Source: Sphingobium sp. Cam5-1 (lineage in GTDB: Bacteria; Pseudomonadota; Alphaproteobacteria; Sphingomonadales; Sphingomonadaceae). Taken from it: a stretch of DNA of 64,000 bases. This document shows, one piece after another, positions 34,722 through 43,836 of this stretch. The position numbers and the translations under genes are program-made. A model generated the notes under the pieces. The model searched no databases. It was not told where the DNA came from and worked only from the letters and a program-made list of their open reading frames with translations. Numbering within the stretch: the stretch's first letter is position 1; each line of letters opens with the position of its first letter. The stretch is from the NCBI RefSeq assembly GCF_015693305.1, contig NZ_CP065138.1:1612001-1676000 (forward strand), in the 5' to 3' direction.

Positions 34722-37424
34722 TCAGCTTTGATCGATCAGGTCGCGTAGGCGGCTTGCCAGTTCCTGTAGTGTGAAGGGTTTTGCGAGCAGGGAGATACCC
34801 GGGTCCAGCTTTCCGTCGCGTAGGAAGCCGTCGCGGGTGTAGCCGCTGGTATAGAGGATTTTGAGATCAGGCCTTAATGCGCGGGCCTTTTCGCTTAACT
34901 CCTTGCCGGACATTCCCGGCATGACCACATCGGTGAAAAGCAGGTCGATCGGCTGATCCTCCGCTTCGATCAGGCGCAGTGCAGCGTTGCCGTCGGCTGC
35001 CTCCAGAGCCCGGTAGCCAAGTTCGCGCAAAGTCTCGACGGAATAGGCGCGCACGCCGTCGTCATCTTCCACCACCAATATGGTTTCGCCATTGGCTGAC
35101 AGGTCGTGCGCGGCGGCCTTTTCCTCCCGCGCCTCATCCGCCTCTCCGATAAAGCGCGGCAGGTAGATTTTGACGGTGGTCCCCTGCCCCTGTTTCGACA
35201 GCACTTCGACATGGCCGCCCGATTGCTTGACGAAGCCGTAGACCTGACTGAGGCCGAGCCCCGTACCCCGGCCGATTTCCTTTGTGGTAAAAAAGGGTTC
35301 GAAGATGCGCGTCAGAACAGGGGGCGCCATGCCGGTGCCGGTGTCGCTGACCGCGATCATCACATAATTGCCCGGCGTCACGTCACCACAAGCGGCGGTA
35401 TAGCCGCTGTCCAGATGCGCGTTGCCGGTTTCGATCGTCAGCGTTCCACCGTCCGCCATGGCATCGCGGGCATTGACCGCGAGGTTTAGCAGCGTACTTT
35501 CGATCTGGTTGGGATCAGCCTCTACCAGCCATAGATGCGGCCCGCTCACCGTTTTCAGCTCGATAAGCTCGCCAAGGGCACGCTTCAGCAGATCAGAAAG
35601 CCCGTCCACCACCCGGTCCAGATACAGCGGCTTGGGCGACAAGGGTTGCCGCCGGGAAAAGGCGAGCAGCCGCTGGGTGAGCGACGCCGCACGCTCCGCC
35701 CCCTGCCGCGCATTGGCGATCGCACGGCTGATCTTGGCCGGGTCCGATCCCGTTTCCAGATTGCGCTGCGCGAGTTCGATATTGCCGTTGATGACGGTCA
35801 GCAGGTTGTTGAAGTCGTGCGCGATGCCGCCGGTGAGTTGCCCCACCGCCTCCATTTTCTGCGCCTGACGCAGCTGTTCCTCGACCGCCCGTTTTTCGGT
35901 GAGGTCGCGCGTCACCTTTGCAAATCCGATCAGACGGCCCTGATCGTCATGAATGGCGTCGACGATGATACTGGCCCAGAATTCGGACCCATCCTTGCGC
36001 ACTCGCCAGCCTTCAGCCTCAAACCGTCCGGCGCTGGCCGCGACCTGAAGGGTGTGGGCAGGCATGCCCGCTTGCTGGTCCGGATCAGTGTAGAAGCAGG
36101 AGAAGTGACGCCCGACGATTTCATGGGCCGTATAGCCCTTGATCCGTTCCGCCCCGGCATTCCAGTTGGTGATCGTGCCGTTCGCGTCCAGCATGCACAT
36201 GGCGTAATCGGTCACGCCCTGAACCAGCAGGCCGAAGCGCCGTTCGCTTTGTTCCAGTTCGCTGAAGGCAGCGCGGATCTGCTCGGTACGCTGCTCGATC
36301 CGCTGTTCCAGCGTGGCGTTCAGCTGGCGCAATTCCCCTTCCGCCACCGTTCGCGCCGCGATTTCCCGCTGCGCCTTGTGGTGGAGGCGGGCATTATCGA
36401 TGGCGATCGACGCGTGCCCGGCAACCCCGGTCATGATCTTTTCATGTTCGGCGGTGAAGCGGCCGGGCAGATGATGACCGAAGAAGAGGCCGCCCTGCAC
36501 TTCGCCGCTTTGCGAGATGACCGGCACCGCGAGATAGCTGGTGACGGGCAAGTGGCCGGGCGGCATGCCCTTGTGCGGGGCATTGTGGCCGTAACGGGCG
36601 TCCTGCCGGATGTCATCGGATCGGACGATGCCCTCGCCCAGGAAAGTGGGCGCGAAAACGGCCGTGTTGCGCGGCATGGGAAAGTCGGCAAAGGCTTCCC
36701 TCGGAACGCCCGAAAGGCTGTAGAGCATGTAGCTCTCACCCTGCTGGCCGATCAGATTATAGAAAAAGGCGCCGAATTCAGCGCCGGTCAGTTCCACGGC
36801 GGCGTCGGTGATCGTCTGAACGACTATGTCCAGATTTGACTCGGCGGCGACAGCGGCGCCTATGCGATTGATGATCTCGAACGAGGTCTGCAACGACACG
36901 TTGCGCACGGCCGCCCCGACAAGCCGGGCAAGCTGGCCGAGCAAATCGACCGAAAAATCGTCCGGCGCATTTGCGCGCGACCAATAAGCGCCGATCGCCA
37001 TCGGCTGCGATCCGGTTTCGACCGGCGTCATCACCATGCTGCGAACGAAGGTGTCCGCATATAGTTGATGGGGAACGCGCGCGTCGGCGAAAATATCGGG
37101 GATGACCGCTGCCTCCCCATGCGCCATTACCCAGCCGGAAACACAGGCTGAACGCGGGAACCTTTGCCCCTTCCACAGGGGTTCGACGGCATCTTCGGCG
37201 ACGTAGATGCAGTCATCGCCTTCCGCCAGCACGACCGTGATGCCCTGCGCCCCTGCGATGACACGCGCCGCCGTCCGCACGACTTCCACCACATCCTCCA
37301 GCGAACGGGCGTTCGCCAGACGCTCTGCTGCCGCGAACAATGGCGTCCATCGGTGAGGAGCGTCTTGAGCGGGCAGCACCATGTCCAACAAAGCAGCTTT
37401 CGAAAAATTGGGACGCCCCAGCAT
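34722..37424 (-). CDS. GAF-GAF-PAS hybrid sensor histidine kinase/response regulator
   Basis: A soluble hybrid kinase of about 900 residues. Two GAF domains in the first 350 residues (around 'ACVSGWVMAHGEAAVIPDIF' and 'TSYLAVPVISQSGEVQGGLF'), a long helix, a PAS/PAC ('DYAMCMLDANGTITNWNAGA', 'EFWASIIVDAIHDDQGRLIG'), HisKA with phosphoacceptor in LTGGIAHDFNNLLTVI, HATPase ('LNLAVNARDAMADGGTLTIE', 'AVSDTGTGMAPPVL', 'GRGTGLGLSQVYGFVKQSGG') and receiver with D in LLFTDVVMPGMSG and K in LLAKPF. The kinase-receiver half resembles that of the 27043-29079 gene. ATG 37424 is chosen; TTG 37466 or ATG 37382 are alternatives, as no ribosome site decides it. Confidence 0.91.
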   Translation of the reverse strand: MLGRPNFSKAALLDMVLPAQDAPHRWTPLFAAAERLANARSLEDVVEVVRTAARVIAGAQGITVVLAEGDDCIYVAEDAVEPLWKGQRFPRSACVSGWVMAHGEAAVIPDIFADARVPHQLYADTFVRSMVMTPVETGSQPMAIGAYWSRANAPDDFSVDLLGQLARLVGAAVRNVSLQTSFEIINRIGAAVAAESNLDIVVQTITDAAVELTGAEFGAFFYNLIGQQGESYMLYSLSGVPREAFADFPMPRNTAVFAPTFLGEGIVRSDDIRQDARYGHNAPHKGMPPGHLPVTSYLAVPVISQSGEVQGGLFFGHHLPGRFTAEHEKIMTGVAGHASIAIDNARLHHKAQREIAARTVAEGELRQLNATLEQRIEQRTEQIRAAFSELEQSERRFGLLVQGVTDYAMCMLDANGTITNWNAGAERIKGYTAHEIVGRHFSCFYTDPDQQAGMPAHTLQVAASAGRFEAEGWRVRKDGSEFWASIIVDAIHDDQGRLIGFAKVTRDLTEKRAVEEQLRQAQKMEAVGQLTGGIAHDFNNLLTVINGNIELAQRNLETGSDPAKISRAIANARQGAERAASLTQRLLAFSRRQPLSPKPLYLDRVVDGLSDLLKRALGELIELKTVSGPHLWLVEADPNQIESTLLNLAVNARDAMADGGTLTIETGNAHLDSGYTAACGDVTPGNYVMIAVSDTGTGMAPPVLTRIFEPFFTTKEIGRGTGLGLSQVYGFVKQSGGHVEVLSKQGQGTTVKIYLPRFIGEADEAREEKAAAHDLSANGETILVVEDDDGVRAYSVETLRELGYRALEAADGNAALRLIEAEDQPIDLLFTDVVMPGMSGKELSEKARALRPDLKILYTSGYTRDGFLRDGKLDPGISLLAKPFTLQELASRLRDLIDQS

Positions 37425-37603
37425 AACGCTTTGTTTTTGAACCGCCAACCGCCCGAATTGCCGCAAGATGGTGAAAAGCTCTTAACCCTGGTTGCATAAA
37501 CGGGGTTGATGAAGGTCAGGGCGGCGAAGCGGGCAATCGGCTATGATCACGCCGAGGCAGAACGAGCGATTCGCATCGTTCAGCAAAATGGCCGGGAGGC
37601 GGC

Positions 37604-37705
37604 ATGGCGGACATGGATCGCCCGCGCCAGATGCCCGCCGAGCTTTTCGATGATGACGGGAAAGCGCATCCCGGACAGCCGCGTGCTCGTGCAGTTAGCC
37701 CGTAG
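37604..37705 (+). CDS. Possible 33-residue small protein
   Basis: In the 504-bp gap between the divergent sensor kinase and LacI-type genes, a short frame starts at ATG 37604, four bases after GGGAGG, and reads MADMDRPRQMPAELFDDDGK through to SP and a TAG. It is hydrophilic, has no membrane segment and no recognised family. The strong ribosome site is the only support; chance is a fair alternative. Nothing else coding is seen in this gap. Confidence 0.2.
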   Translation: MADMDRPRQMPAELFDDDGKAHPGQPRARAVSP

Positions 37706-37928
37706 CCGTCCGGGATGACCTCATCGCCATTCAGGGAATGACAACGCTGTCTTTCTTTAGACATTTGGCTTGATCGATCAAGTCCCTTTTTGCTTTGGAA
37801 GCCGAAAATCCGGCGCGATCCCGGGCTCCGTGCGCCTCAGCCTTGTGCCGGGCGGCCTTTCCGTGCCAAGGCCGGAAAGATGCAATGGGGCTGTCACACA
37901 GGATTGGGCGCAATTCGCCGGGAGTTTC

Positions 37929-38918
37929 ATGGCCAGCATCAATGACGTGGCGGCACTGGCGCGCGTTTCGATCAAGACGGTCTCGCGCGTGGTCAACAAG
38001 GCGCCCAATGTCAGCGAGGAACTGCGGGACCGGGTGACCGCGGCGATAGCAGAGCTGGACTATCGCCCGAACCAGTCCGCGCGGAGGCTGGCTGGCGGAC
38101 GATCGTTCATGATCGCCTTCCTCTACAATAATCCGGTGGCAAGCTACATCAGCGGCATTCAGGCGGGTGCCGTCAATCGGTGCCGGGAATTGGGATACCA
38201 TCTGGTGGTCGAGCTGATCCCGCTGGCGGGTGAAGAGCGGTTCGACATATTGGAGGGGCTGGCGGCGGCGCTACGCCCCGATGGCGTATTCCTGGCGCCT
38301 CCCCTGTCCGACGACCCCGCCGTGCTGGAATGGCTTGCTGGCAAGAAATTGCCCTGCGCGCGGATTGCGGGGCCGAATGGCGGACAGAGCCTGAATATCG
38401 TGACACCGGAATGGGCTGCGGGACGGATGGTGGCCGATCATCTGCTTGCCCTCGGCCATCGCCGGATCGGCGTCATCACGCCCCCGCCCGCGCATGAGGC
38501 GGCGACGCATCGCGTGGACGGGTTCCGTGAGGGGCTGGCGGCAGCGGGGCTGGCCGAGGAGCCTGAATTGTTCGTCGAGGGCGGGTTTGATTATCCGTCG
38601 GGGATCGCTGCGGGCGAGATGCTGTTGGGGCTGGCAGAGCCGCCGACTGCGATCTTTGCGACCAACGACGACATGGCGCTGGGCGTTCTGCAACTGGCGC
38701 GGCAGCGGGGCTTGAGGGTGCCGGACGATCTTTCGGTGGTCGGGTTCGACGATACGCCCGCCAGCGCGACGGCCTGGCCGCCGCTCACGACCGTGCGGCA
38801 ACCGCTGGCGCAGATGGGGGCGGCCGTGATCGACGCGCTGATCAACCGGCCCGCCAAGGCGCCGCAGTTCGATTTCGAGCTGGTGCGGCGGGAAAGCTCC
38901 GCCCCGCCCGCCGCCTAG
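37929..38918 (+). CDS. LacI-family transcriptional regulator
   Basis: A 329-residue sugar-responsive repressor: HTH and hinge 'MASINDVAALARVSIKTVSR', 'VVNKAPNVSEELRDRVTAAI', 'AELDYRPNQSARRLAGGRSF', then a periplasmic-binding-protein-like domain ('IAFLYNNPVASYISGIQAGA', 'MVADHLLALGHRRIGVITPP', 'PPTAIFATNDDMALGVLQLA', 'SVVGFDDTPASATAWPPLTT', 'VRQPLAQMGAAVIDAL'). ATG 37929 follows GGGAG by four bases; the open frame upstream to 37770 is not conserved-looking. Together with the lactonase, mutarotase and permease next to it, it probably controls the galactose genes. Confidence 0.93.
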   Translation: MASINDVAALARVSIKTVSRVVNKAPNVSEELRDRVTAAIAELDYRPNQSARRLAGGRSFMIAFLYNNPVASYISGIQAGAVNRCRELGYHLVVELIPLAGEERFDILEGLAAALRPDGVFLAPPLSDDPAVLEWLAGKKLPCARIAGPNGGQSLNIVTPEWAAGRMVADHLLALGHRRIGVITPPPAHEAATHRVDGFREGLAAAGLAEEPELFVEGGFDYPSGIAAGEMLLGLAEPPTAIFATNDDMALGVLQLARQRGLRVPDDLSVVGFDDTPASATAWPPLTTVRQPLAQMGAAVIDALINRPAKAPQFDFELVRRESSAPPAA

Positions 38919-39772
38919 CCTGCGTAGAGCGGCGTCGGCATGCCCTTCACGCCCGCATCGACCTCAAACAGGCCGCCGTCATAGTCGCTGTCCGGCAATC
39001 CAACGGCCGCCGAAGTCACGAACATGCGATCGAGCGCGGGGCCTGCAAAACAGATGTTCGTCACCTGCTGCGCGGGCAAGGCGATGGCACGGTCGAGCTT
39101 GCCATCCGGCGTGAAGCGGCTGATGCGGCTGCCGCCCCAATGCGCGATCCAGAGATGGCCGTCCGCATCCACCGTCATGCCGTCGGGATAGCCGTCCGCG
39201 TCGCCGAACTGGATGAAGACTTCCCGCGCGGAAAGGCCGCCGCCTTCGGTACGGGCAAAGCGGTAGACGATGCGGCGCGCGCTGTCGGTGTGATAAAGCC
39301 AGTTGCCGCAGGGCGAAAAGGCAGGACCGTTGGGCACGCGATAACCGCTGTCCATCTGAGTCCAGCGGCCGTCCGGATCAAGCCGGTAAAAGGCGCCGCT
39401 GTCCGCTTCCTGCTCCATATCCATCGTGCCACACCAGATGCGCCCTTGCGCATCCGCCTTGCCATCATTCATGCGGTTGCCGGGGAGATGCTGTTCGGGA
39501 TCACCGAACGGTTCGATCGTTAGCGGATCGAGGGAGAGCCGCACGAAACCGCTCTGCAATCCGGCGATGAAGCCGCGCCCCTGCCGCTCGGCGACCCAGC
39601 CGATCGGCTCCGGCATGGCCCAGCGGTCGATGCGGCCATCGGTCAGTGACAGGCGGTTGAGCGCGGGGGCGATGATGTCGGTCCAATAGACGGCATTGTC
39701 GCGCGCGGACCAGAGAGTGCCCTCGCCCAGCATGTCGCGCATGTCGCGTTTGATGAGTTGCCATTGCGCCAT
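38915..39772 (-). CDS. SMP-30/gluconolactonase/LRE-family sugar lactonase
   Basis: A 285-residue six-bladed propeller lactonase, expected to open galactono-lactone. Motifs: 'LGEGTLWSARDNAVYWTDII' (metal-binding Glu), 'NDGKADAQGRIWCGTMDMEQ' (Asn-Asp site), 'VPNGPAFSPCGNWLYHTDSA' (Asn site) and 'DGYPDGMTVDADGHLWIAHW' (catalytic Asp), then 'NICFAGPALDRMFVTSAAVG'. All four metal or catalytic positions of SMP-30 are present. It converges with the LacI gene (4-bp overlap of the ends) and is 3 bp downstream of the mutarotase gene, so both form one transcript. Confidence 0.93.
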   Translation of the reverse strand: MAQWQLIKRDMRDMLGEGTLWSARDNAVYWTDIIAPALNRLSLTDGRIDRWAMPEPIGWVAERQGRGFIAGLQSGFVRLSLDPLTIEPFGDPEQHLPGNRMNDGKADAQGRIWCGTMDMEQEADSGAFYRLDPDGRWTQMDSGYRVPNGPAFSPCGNWLYHTDSARRIVYRFARTEGGGLSAREVFIQFGDADGYPDGMTVDADGHLWIAHWGGSRISRFTPDGKLDRAIALPAQQVTNICFAGPALDRMFVTSAAVGLPDSDYDGGLFEVDAGVKGMPTPLYAG

Positions 39773-39775
39773 GGG

Positions 39776-40933
39776 TCAGCGCTTTACCGAGAGGCGATAG
39801 ATCATGACGTGGCGATAGGGTTTGCCGGGATCGACGCGGGCCGAAGGGAAGTTCGGATGATTGGGCGCATCGGGGAAATTCTGCGGCTCAAGCGCGAAGC
39901 CGTCGCCCATGCGGTAGAGATGACCATTTTTACCAAGGAATGTCCCGTCGAGAAAATTGCCGGAATAGAATTGAAGGCCAGGTTCCGTGCTCAGCACTTC
40001 AAGCACGCGCCCTGAGCCGGGGTCCTCAAGACGCGCAGCCAGTTCCGGCGTCGCCGTCTGCCCCTTGTCCAGCACCCAATTATGATCATAGCCGCGTCCG
40101 AATCTGATTTGCTGATCCCTACCATCGCGCACGGCATCGTCCGCGCGGCGAGGGACGCGGAAGTCGAACGGCGTTCCCGCGACCGGCCTGATCTCGCCAG
40201 TGGGAATGAGGCCCGCATCGACGGGCGTGTAGGCTTTGGCCGGTATCGTCAGCAAATGACCAAGGGCACCGCCCGGTGCGCCCTCGCCCGCCAGATTGAA
40301 TATGGCATGGTTGGTGAGGTTGACGATCGTGGGCTTGCTCGTCTTCGCCTCGAAACTGATGGTCAGGCCGCCGCTTTCGTCCAGTGCGTAGCTGATGCGC
40401 GTGTCAAGCTGGCCGGGATAGCCCGCCTCCCCATCCGGGCTGCTGTAGGAGAGGACGACTTCGGGCCGTGGTTCGCGGCGAACCGACACGACCTTCCATA
40501 CCTGCTTGTCGAACCCCTTGCCGCCGCCATGCAGCGTATTGCCCTTGTCATTGAGGGGCAACTGGTAGGTCTGACCATCCAGAGTGAAGCGACCCTGCCC
40601 GATGCGGTTGGCATAGCGGCCAACGGTCACGCCAAAATAATCGGGCCGAGCCAGATAGCCCGCCAGATCATCATAACCGAGCAGTATATCGGCCTGCTTC
40701 CCGTCCCGATCCGGCCCCGTCAGCGATTGCAAAGTCGCGCCATAGGTAAGAATGCGGGCCGAAACGCCGTGGTCGTTAGAGAGCGTGATCGCTTCGACCG
40801 CCGTGCCGTCTGGAAGCTGTCCTGCGGGAGCGCGGCTGGCTTCACCCGCCCACGCTGACGTGCTTGCCATCAGACATGCAAAATAATAGGACGACGATGT
40901 TCGAAAAGCATGGCTGATCCAGCCCCTGTGCAT
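39776..40933 (-). CDS. galM: aldose 1-epimerase (mutarotase)
   Basis: Interconverts alpha and beta anomers of aldohexoses, here presumably galactose. The 385-residue protein has 'ALTLSNDHGVSARILTYGAT'-like start of the domain (about residue 45), 'GRYANRIGQGRFTLDGQTYQ', 'LPLNDKGNTLHGGGKGFDKQ', the catalytic His in NLTNHAIFNLAGEGAPGGAL, and the catalytic Glu in EPGLQFYSGNFLDG. The N-terminal 35 residues (MHRGWISHAFRTSSSYYFAC ... STSAWA-GEAS) look like a signal peptide, so the enzyme may be periplasmic; an internal start at MASTSAWAG would remove it. First gene of a two-gene unit with the lactonase. Confidence 0.93.
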   Translation of the reverse strand: MHRGWISHAFRTSSSYYFACLMASTSAWAGEASRAPAGQLPDGTAVEAITLSNDHGVSARILTYGATLQSLTGPDRDGKQADILLGYDDLAGYLARPDYFGVTVGRYANRIGQGRFTLDGQTYQLPLNDKGNTLHGGGKGFDKQVWKVVSVRREPRPEVVLSYSSPDGEAGYPGQLDTRISYALDESGGLTISFEAKTSKPTIVNLTNHAIFNLAGEGAPGGALGHLLTIPAKAYTPVDAGLIPTGEIRPVAGTPFDFRVPRRADDAVRDGRDQQIRFGRGYDHNWVLDKGQTATPELAARLEDPGSGRVLEVLSTEPGLQFYSGNFLDGTFLGKNGHLYRMGDGFALEPQNFPDAPNHPNFPSARVDPGKPYRHVMIYRLSVKR

Positions 40934-41035
40934 AGGATCCCCCTATCGCCGGGGTATATTGACGCCCGACGGGCAGCTATATACTCGGACAAATTGAAGC
41001 AGCACAAGCCTGTTGGCGCCTGTTGGAGAAGATGA

Positions 41036-42340
41036 ATGCCTGCACTTCCATCATCATCAGCCACTCTGACGGCGGGCGACCACCCCACCGCCCGATACGG
41101 GCCTGCCCTCACGCTGCTGGCGAGCCTGTTCTTTATGTGGGGCTTCATCACCGTCATCAACAACACGTTGCTGCCGCACCTGCGCAGCGTGTTCGAACTG
41201 AACTACACCCAGACAACATTGATCGAGTCCGTCTGGTTTATCGCCTATTTCGTGGCATCGATCCCGTCGGCCAAGCTCATCGAACGCGTAGGCTACCAGA
41301 AATCGCTGGTCATCGGGCTGCTGATCATGGCGGCGGGATCATTGGGCATGATGTTGGCGGCCAGCCTGCCATCCTATGGCGTCACACTGGCCATGCTGTT
41401 CATCATCGCGAGCGGCATCACCCTGTTGCAGGTCGCGGCCAATCCCTATGTGGCCGTCGTCGGTAAGCCCGAGACGGCCTCTTCGCGCCTCAATCTGGTG
41501 CAGGCGATGAATTCGGCGGGCACGATGCTGGCTCCGCTGTTCGGCGCCTATCTGATCCTGGGACGTTCCAAGGGCGGCACATCGAGCGCCGACATCGTTC
41601 TGACCCCGGCGGAACGGCTGGCGGATGCCCAATCGGTGATCCTGCCCTACGCTCTGGTCGCCATGGTCCTGCTGGTCCTCGCGATCGTGATCGCCCGCTT
41701 TCCCCTGCCCGCCATGGGATCGTCGGCGACCCGGCTGGCCAAGGAAGAACGCAAGAAGCATTCGCTCTGGGCGCACCGCAACCTTGTCTTCGGCATCCCC
41801 GCCATCTTCATCTACCTGATCGCGGAAATTGGCGTCGCCAACCTGTTCGTGAACTTCGTCAGCCAGCCCGATATCGCCAACCTCACGCATGAGCAGGCAG
41901 GCCGTTACCTGAGCTTCCTGTGGGGCGGCATGATGGTCGGCCGCTTCGTCGGATCGGCGATCATGCAAAAGGTGGACGCGGGCAAGGTGCTGGCCTTCTT
42001 CGCGACGGGTGCCTTCATCGTGATGCTGGTTACGGTTTTCACCCACGGGCCGGTCGCCATGTGGTCGCTGATCCTGGTGGGCCTGGGCCATTCGATCATG
42101 TTCCCGACCATCTTTACCCTGGGCATCCGCGGCCTGGGGCCGCTGACCGAGGAAGGTTCGGGCCTGTTGATCATGGCGATCGCTGGCGGATCGCTGGTAG
42201 TGGTGCAGGGATGGCTGGCCGACAATTATGGCCTGCAAAACAGCTTCCTGCTGACGGCCGTCTGCGAACTCTACATCCTCTTCTACGCCCTTTGGGGTTC
42301 AAGGCCGACGCACGCGCTGCCTGATCAGCATCTGGAATGA
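41036..42340 (+). CDS. FHS-family sugar MFS transporter (glucose/galactose or fucose permease)
   Basis: A 434-residue 12-TM major facilitator. Family motifs: 'LTLLASLFFMWGFITVINNT' and 'LLPHLRSVFELNYTQTTLIE' near the start, 'AKLIERVGYQKSLVIGLLIM', 'LLQVAANPYVAVVGKPETAS' with 'SRLNLVQAMNSAGTMLAPLF', and 'FLWGGMMVGRFVGSAIMQKV'. The A-N-P-Y and N-S-x-G-T motifs are diagnostic for the FHS group (FucP, GluP). GGAGAAG lies just upstream of ATG 41036. Divergent from galM with 100 bp between, and probably the galactose uptake system of the cluster. Confidence 0.93.
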   Translation: MPALPSSSATLTAGDHPTARYGPALTLLASLFFMWGFITVINNTLLPHLRSVFELNYTQTTLIESVWFIAYFVASIPSAKLIERVGYQKSLVIGLLIMAAGSLGMMLAASLPSYGVTLAMLFIIASGITLLQVAANPYVAVVGKPETASSRLNLVQAMNSAGTMLAPLFGAYLILGRSKGGTSSADIVLTPAERLADAQSVILPYALVAMVLLVLAIVIARFPLPAMGSSATRLAKEERKKHSLWAHRNLVFGIPAIFIYLIAEIGVANLFVNFVSQPDIANLTHEQAGRYLSFLWGGMMVGRFVGSAIMQKVDAGKVLAFFATGAFIVMLVTVFTHGPVAMWSLILVGLGHSIMFPTIFTLGIRGLGPLTEEGSGLLIMAIAGGSLVVVQGWLADNYGLQNSFLLTAVCELYILFYALWGSRPTHALPDQHLE

Positions 42341-42410
42341 TGCGCGCATAGAGATGCAAGCAAGGCAAAGGCCGGGGCGCAGGTAGCGCCCTGGCCTTTT
42401 GCATATGTGG

Positions 42411-43304
42411 CTATTCAGCGGCGAGCGGATAGGCCGCGCGCGGCGCTTCGCTGGCCAGCGCGTCGATCAAGGATCTGATGGCTGTCTGAACCCTTGGCAG
42501 GCCGGGACCGGGGTTGTCCAAGGCGGCATCGAGATAAAGGCTGCGGTCAACCTCCACCTGCATGGCATAGAAGTCATGGGCCGGATGCCCATGGCGTTCG
42601 ATCATATGGTCGCCCGCATAGGGATGATTCTGCGCCACCGTCAGCCCATGGCCCTCCAGTACATCGGCCGCCAGCGTCATGAGCCGCGCCGACGCACCCC
42701 GGCCAAAGCGATCCCCCAGCACCACGCTGGGCGCAGGCTGTCCGGCAGCAGCAGCGGGGAGCGGCGGCATTGAATGGAGATCGATCAGTACGGCGTGGCC
42801 ATGGATTTCGCGCGCCGCACGCAGCATGCGCGTCAATGCATCATGGTAGGGCCGATGGATCGTGTCGATCCGGCGACGGACCTCGTCCCACCCGATGGGC
42901 CGCTGCCACAGTTCATAGGCGCCCGGCAGGCGGCGGGGTAGAAGGCCAAGGCCACCGCGCAGCTTGGCGCTGCTCTGAAGGGGGACATCGCGGGGCAGGC
43001 CCGTCACCATCGCGGGATCGATTTCCCGTTCATGGCGATTGAGGTCGATCATCGCGCGGGGCGCGCGCGCGACAAGCACATGATAGCCTCGCTCAATCAA
43101 CGGATGGGCGAGCAGGTCCACCCAGCGATCCTCCAGCCGTCGCAATATGTCCGGCGCGACTCTGGCGCTGCCCAGCAGAGCGGGGGAATATTCGCGCCCG
43201 GCATGGGGCACCGAAATAACCACCGGAGCGATCGGGCGGTCGGGTCCGTAAAGATCATGAGAGGCTGTGGATTGGGCCGGGGCGCACGGTGCGGGATAGC
43301 TCAA
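42411..43304 (-). CDS. N-formylglutamate amidohydrolase family protein
   Basis: A 297-residue metallohydrolase of the FGase family (HutG-like): 'APVVISVPHAGREYSPALLG', 'EDRWVDLLAHPLIERGYHVL', 'APRAMIDLNRHEREIDPAMV', 'HGHAVLIDLHSMPP' (metal His) and 'HPYAGDHMIERHGHPAHDFY', 'AMQVEVDRSLYLD'. The start is uncertain; TTG 43304 has GAAGGAG just before, while TTG 43331 extends the frame by nine codons. No histidine-degradation genes are near. The pairing with cpdR, divergently arranged, is often seen in alphaproteobacteria. Confidence 0.9.
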   Translation of the reverse strand: MSYPAPCAPAQSTASHDLYGPDRPIAPVVISVPHAGREYSPALLGSARVAPDILRRLEDRWVDLLAHPLIERGYHVLVARAPRAMIDLNRHEREIDPAMVTGLPRDVPLQSSAKLRGGLGLLPRRLPGAYELWQRPIGWDEVRRRIDTIHRPYHDALTRMLRAAREIHGHAVLIDLHSMPPLPAAAAGQPAPSVVLGDRFGRGASARLMTLAADVLEGHGLTVAQNHPYAGDHMIERHGHPAHDFYAMQVEVDRSLYLDAALDNPGPGLPRVQTAIRSLIDALASEAPRAAYPLAAE

Positions 43305-43451
43305 ATCATCTCCTTCCACAGGGCGCGGCAAAAATGGTTACCCGGCTGGATATATATGCCGGTTGTCGCATATAATGGCATACAGCGCCACCCGCGAGGG
43401 GTGCCGCACGAGATCGGCCGACACCGGCCAGAGACGAGATTGATCCAAGCG

Positions 43452-43829
43452 ATGGTTCGTATTTTGCTGGCCGAGGATGATGACAGCATGCGCGTCTATC
43501 TCGCCCGCGCGCTGGAGCGGTCGGGATATGAGGTGGTGGCGGTCGCCACCGGCGCGCAGGCCGTGCCGCATATCGACGACGATCATTTCGACCTGTTGCT
43601 GACCGACATCGTCATGCCCGAGATGGACGGGATTGAGCTGGCCCAGCATGCGGCCACGGTCGCGCCGGACATGCGGATCATGTTCATCACCGGCTTTGCG
43701 GCCGTGACGCTGAAGGCGGGAAAAGCTGTGCCGCAGGCCAAGGTGCTGTCCAAGCCGTTCCACCTGCGCGACCTGGTGATGGAGATCGACCGGCTTTTCG
43801 GCAGCACCAGCATGAGCGAGCTGAACTGA
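43452..43829 (+). CDS. cpdR: single-domain response regulator CpdR
   Basis: A 125-residue stand-alone receiver: MVRILLAEDDDSMRVYLARA, phosphorylated Asp in DLLLTDIVMPEMDGIELAQH (about Asp52), 'DMRIMFITGFAAVTLKAGKA' and Lys in KVLSKPFHLRDLV. In Caulobacter the unphosphorylated form directs ClpXP to the pole for cell-cycle proteolysis. The sequence and place next to an FGase gene both fit CpdR. ATG 43452 gives exactly one receiver domain; the frame is open further upstream without homology. Confidence 0.93.
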   Translation: MVRILLAEDDDSMRVYLARALERSGYEVVAVATGAQAVPHIDDDHFDLLLTDIVMPEMDGIELAQHAATVAPDMRIMFITGFAAVTLKAGKAVPQAKVLSKPFHLRDLVMEIDRLFGSTSMSELN

Positions 43830-43836
43830 AAGCCGC

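Noticed and set aside
37516..37764. 82-codon minus-strand frame in the kinase-LacI gap
   Set aside because: No ribosome site, no domain, Ser/Arg/Pro-rich composition like random high-GC sequence.
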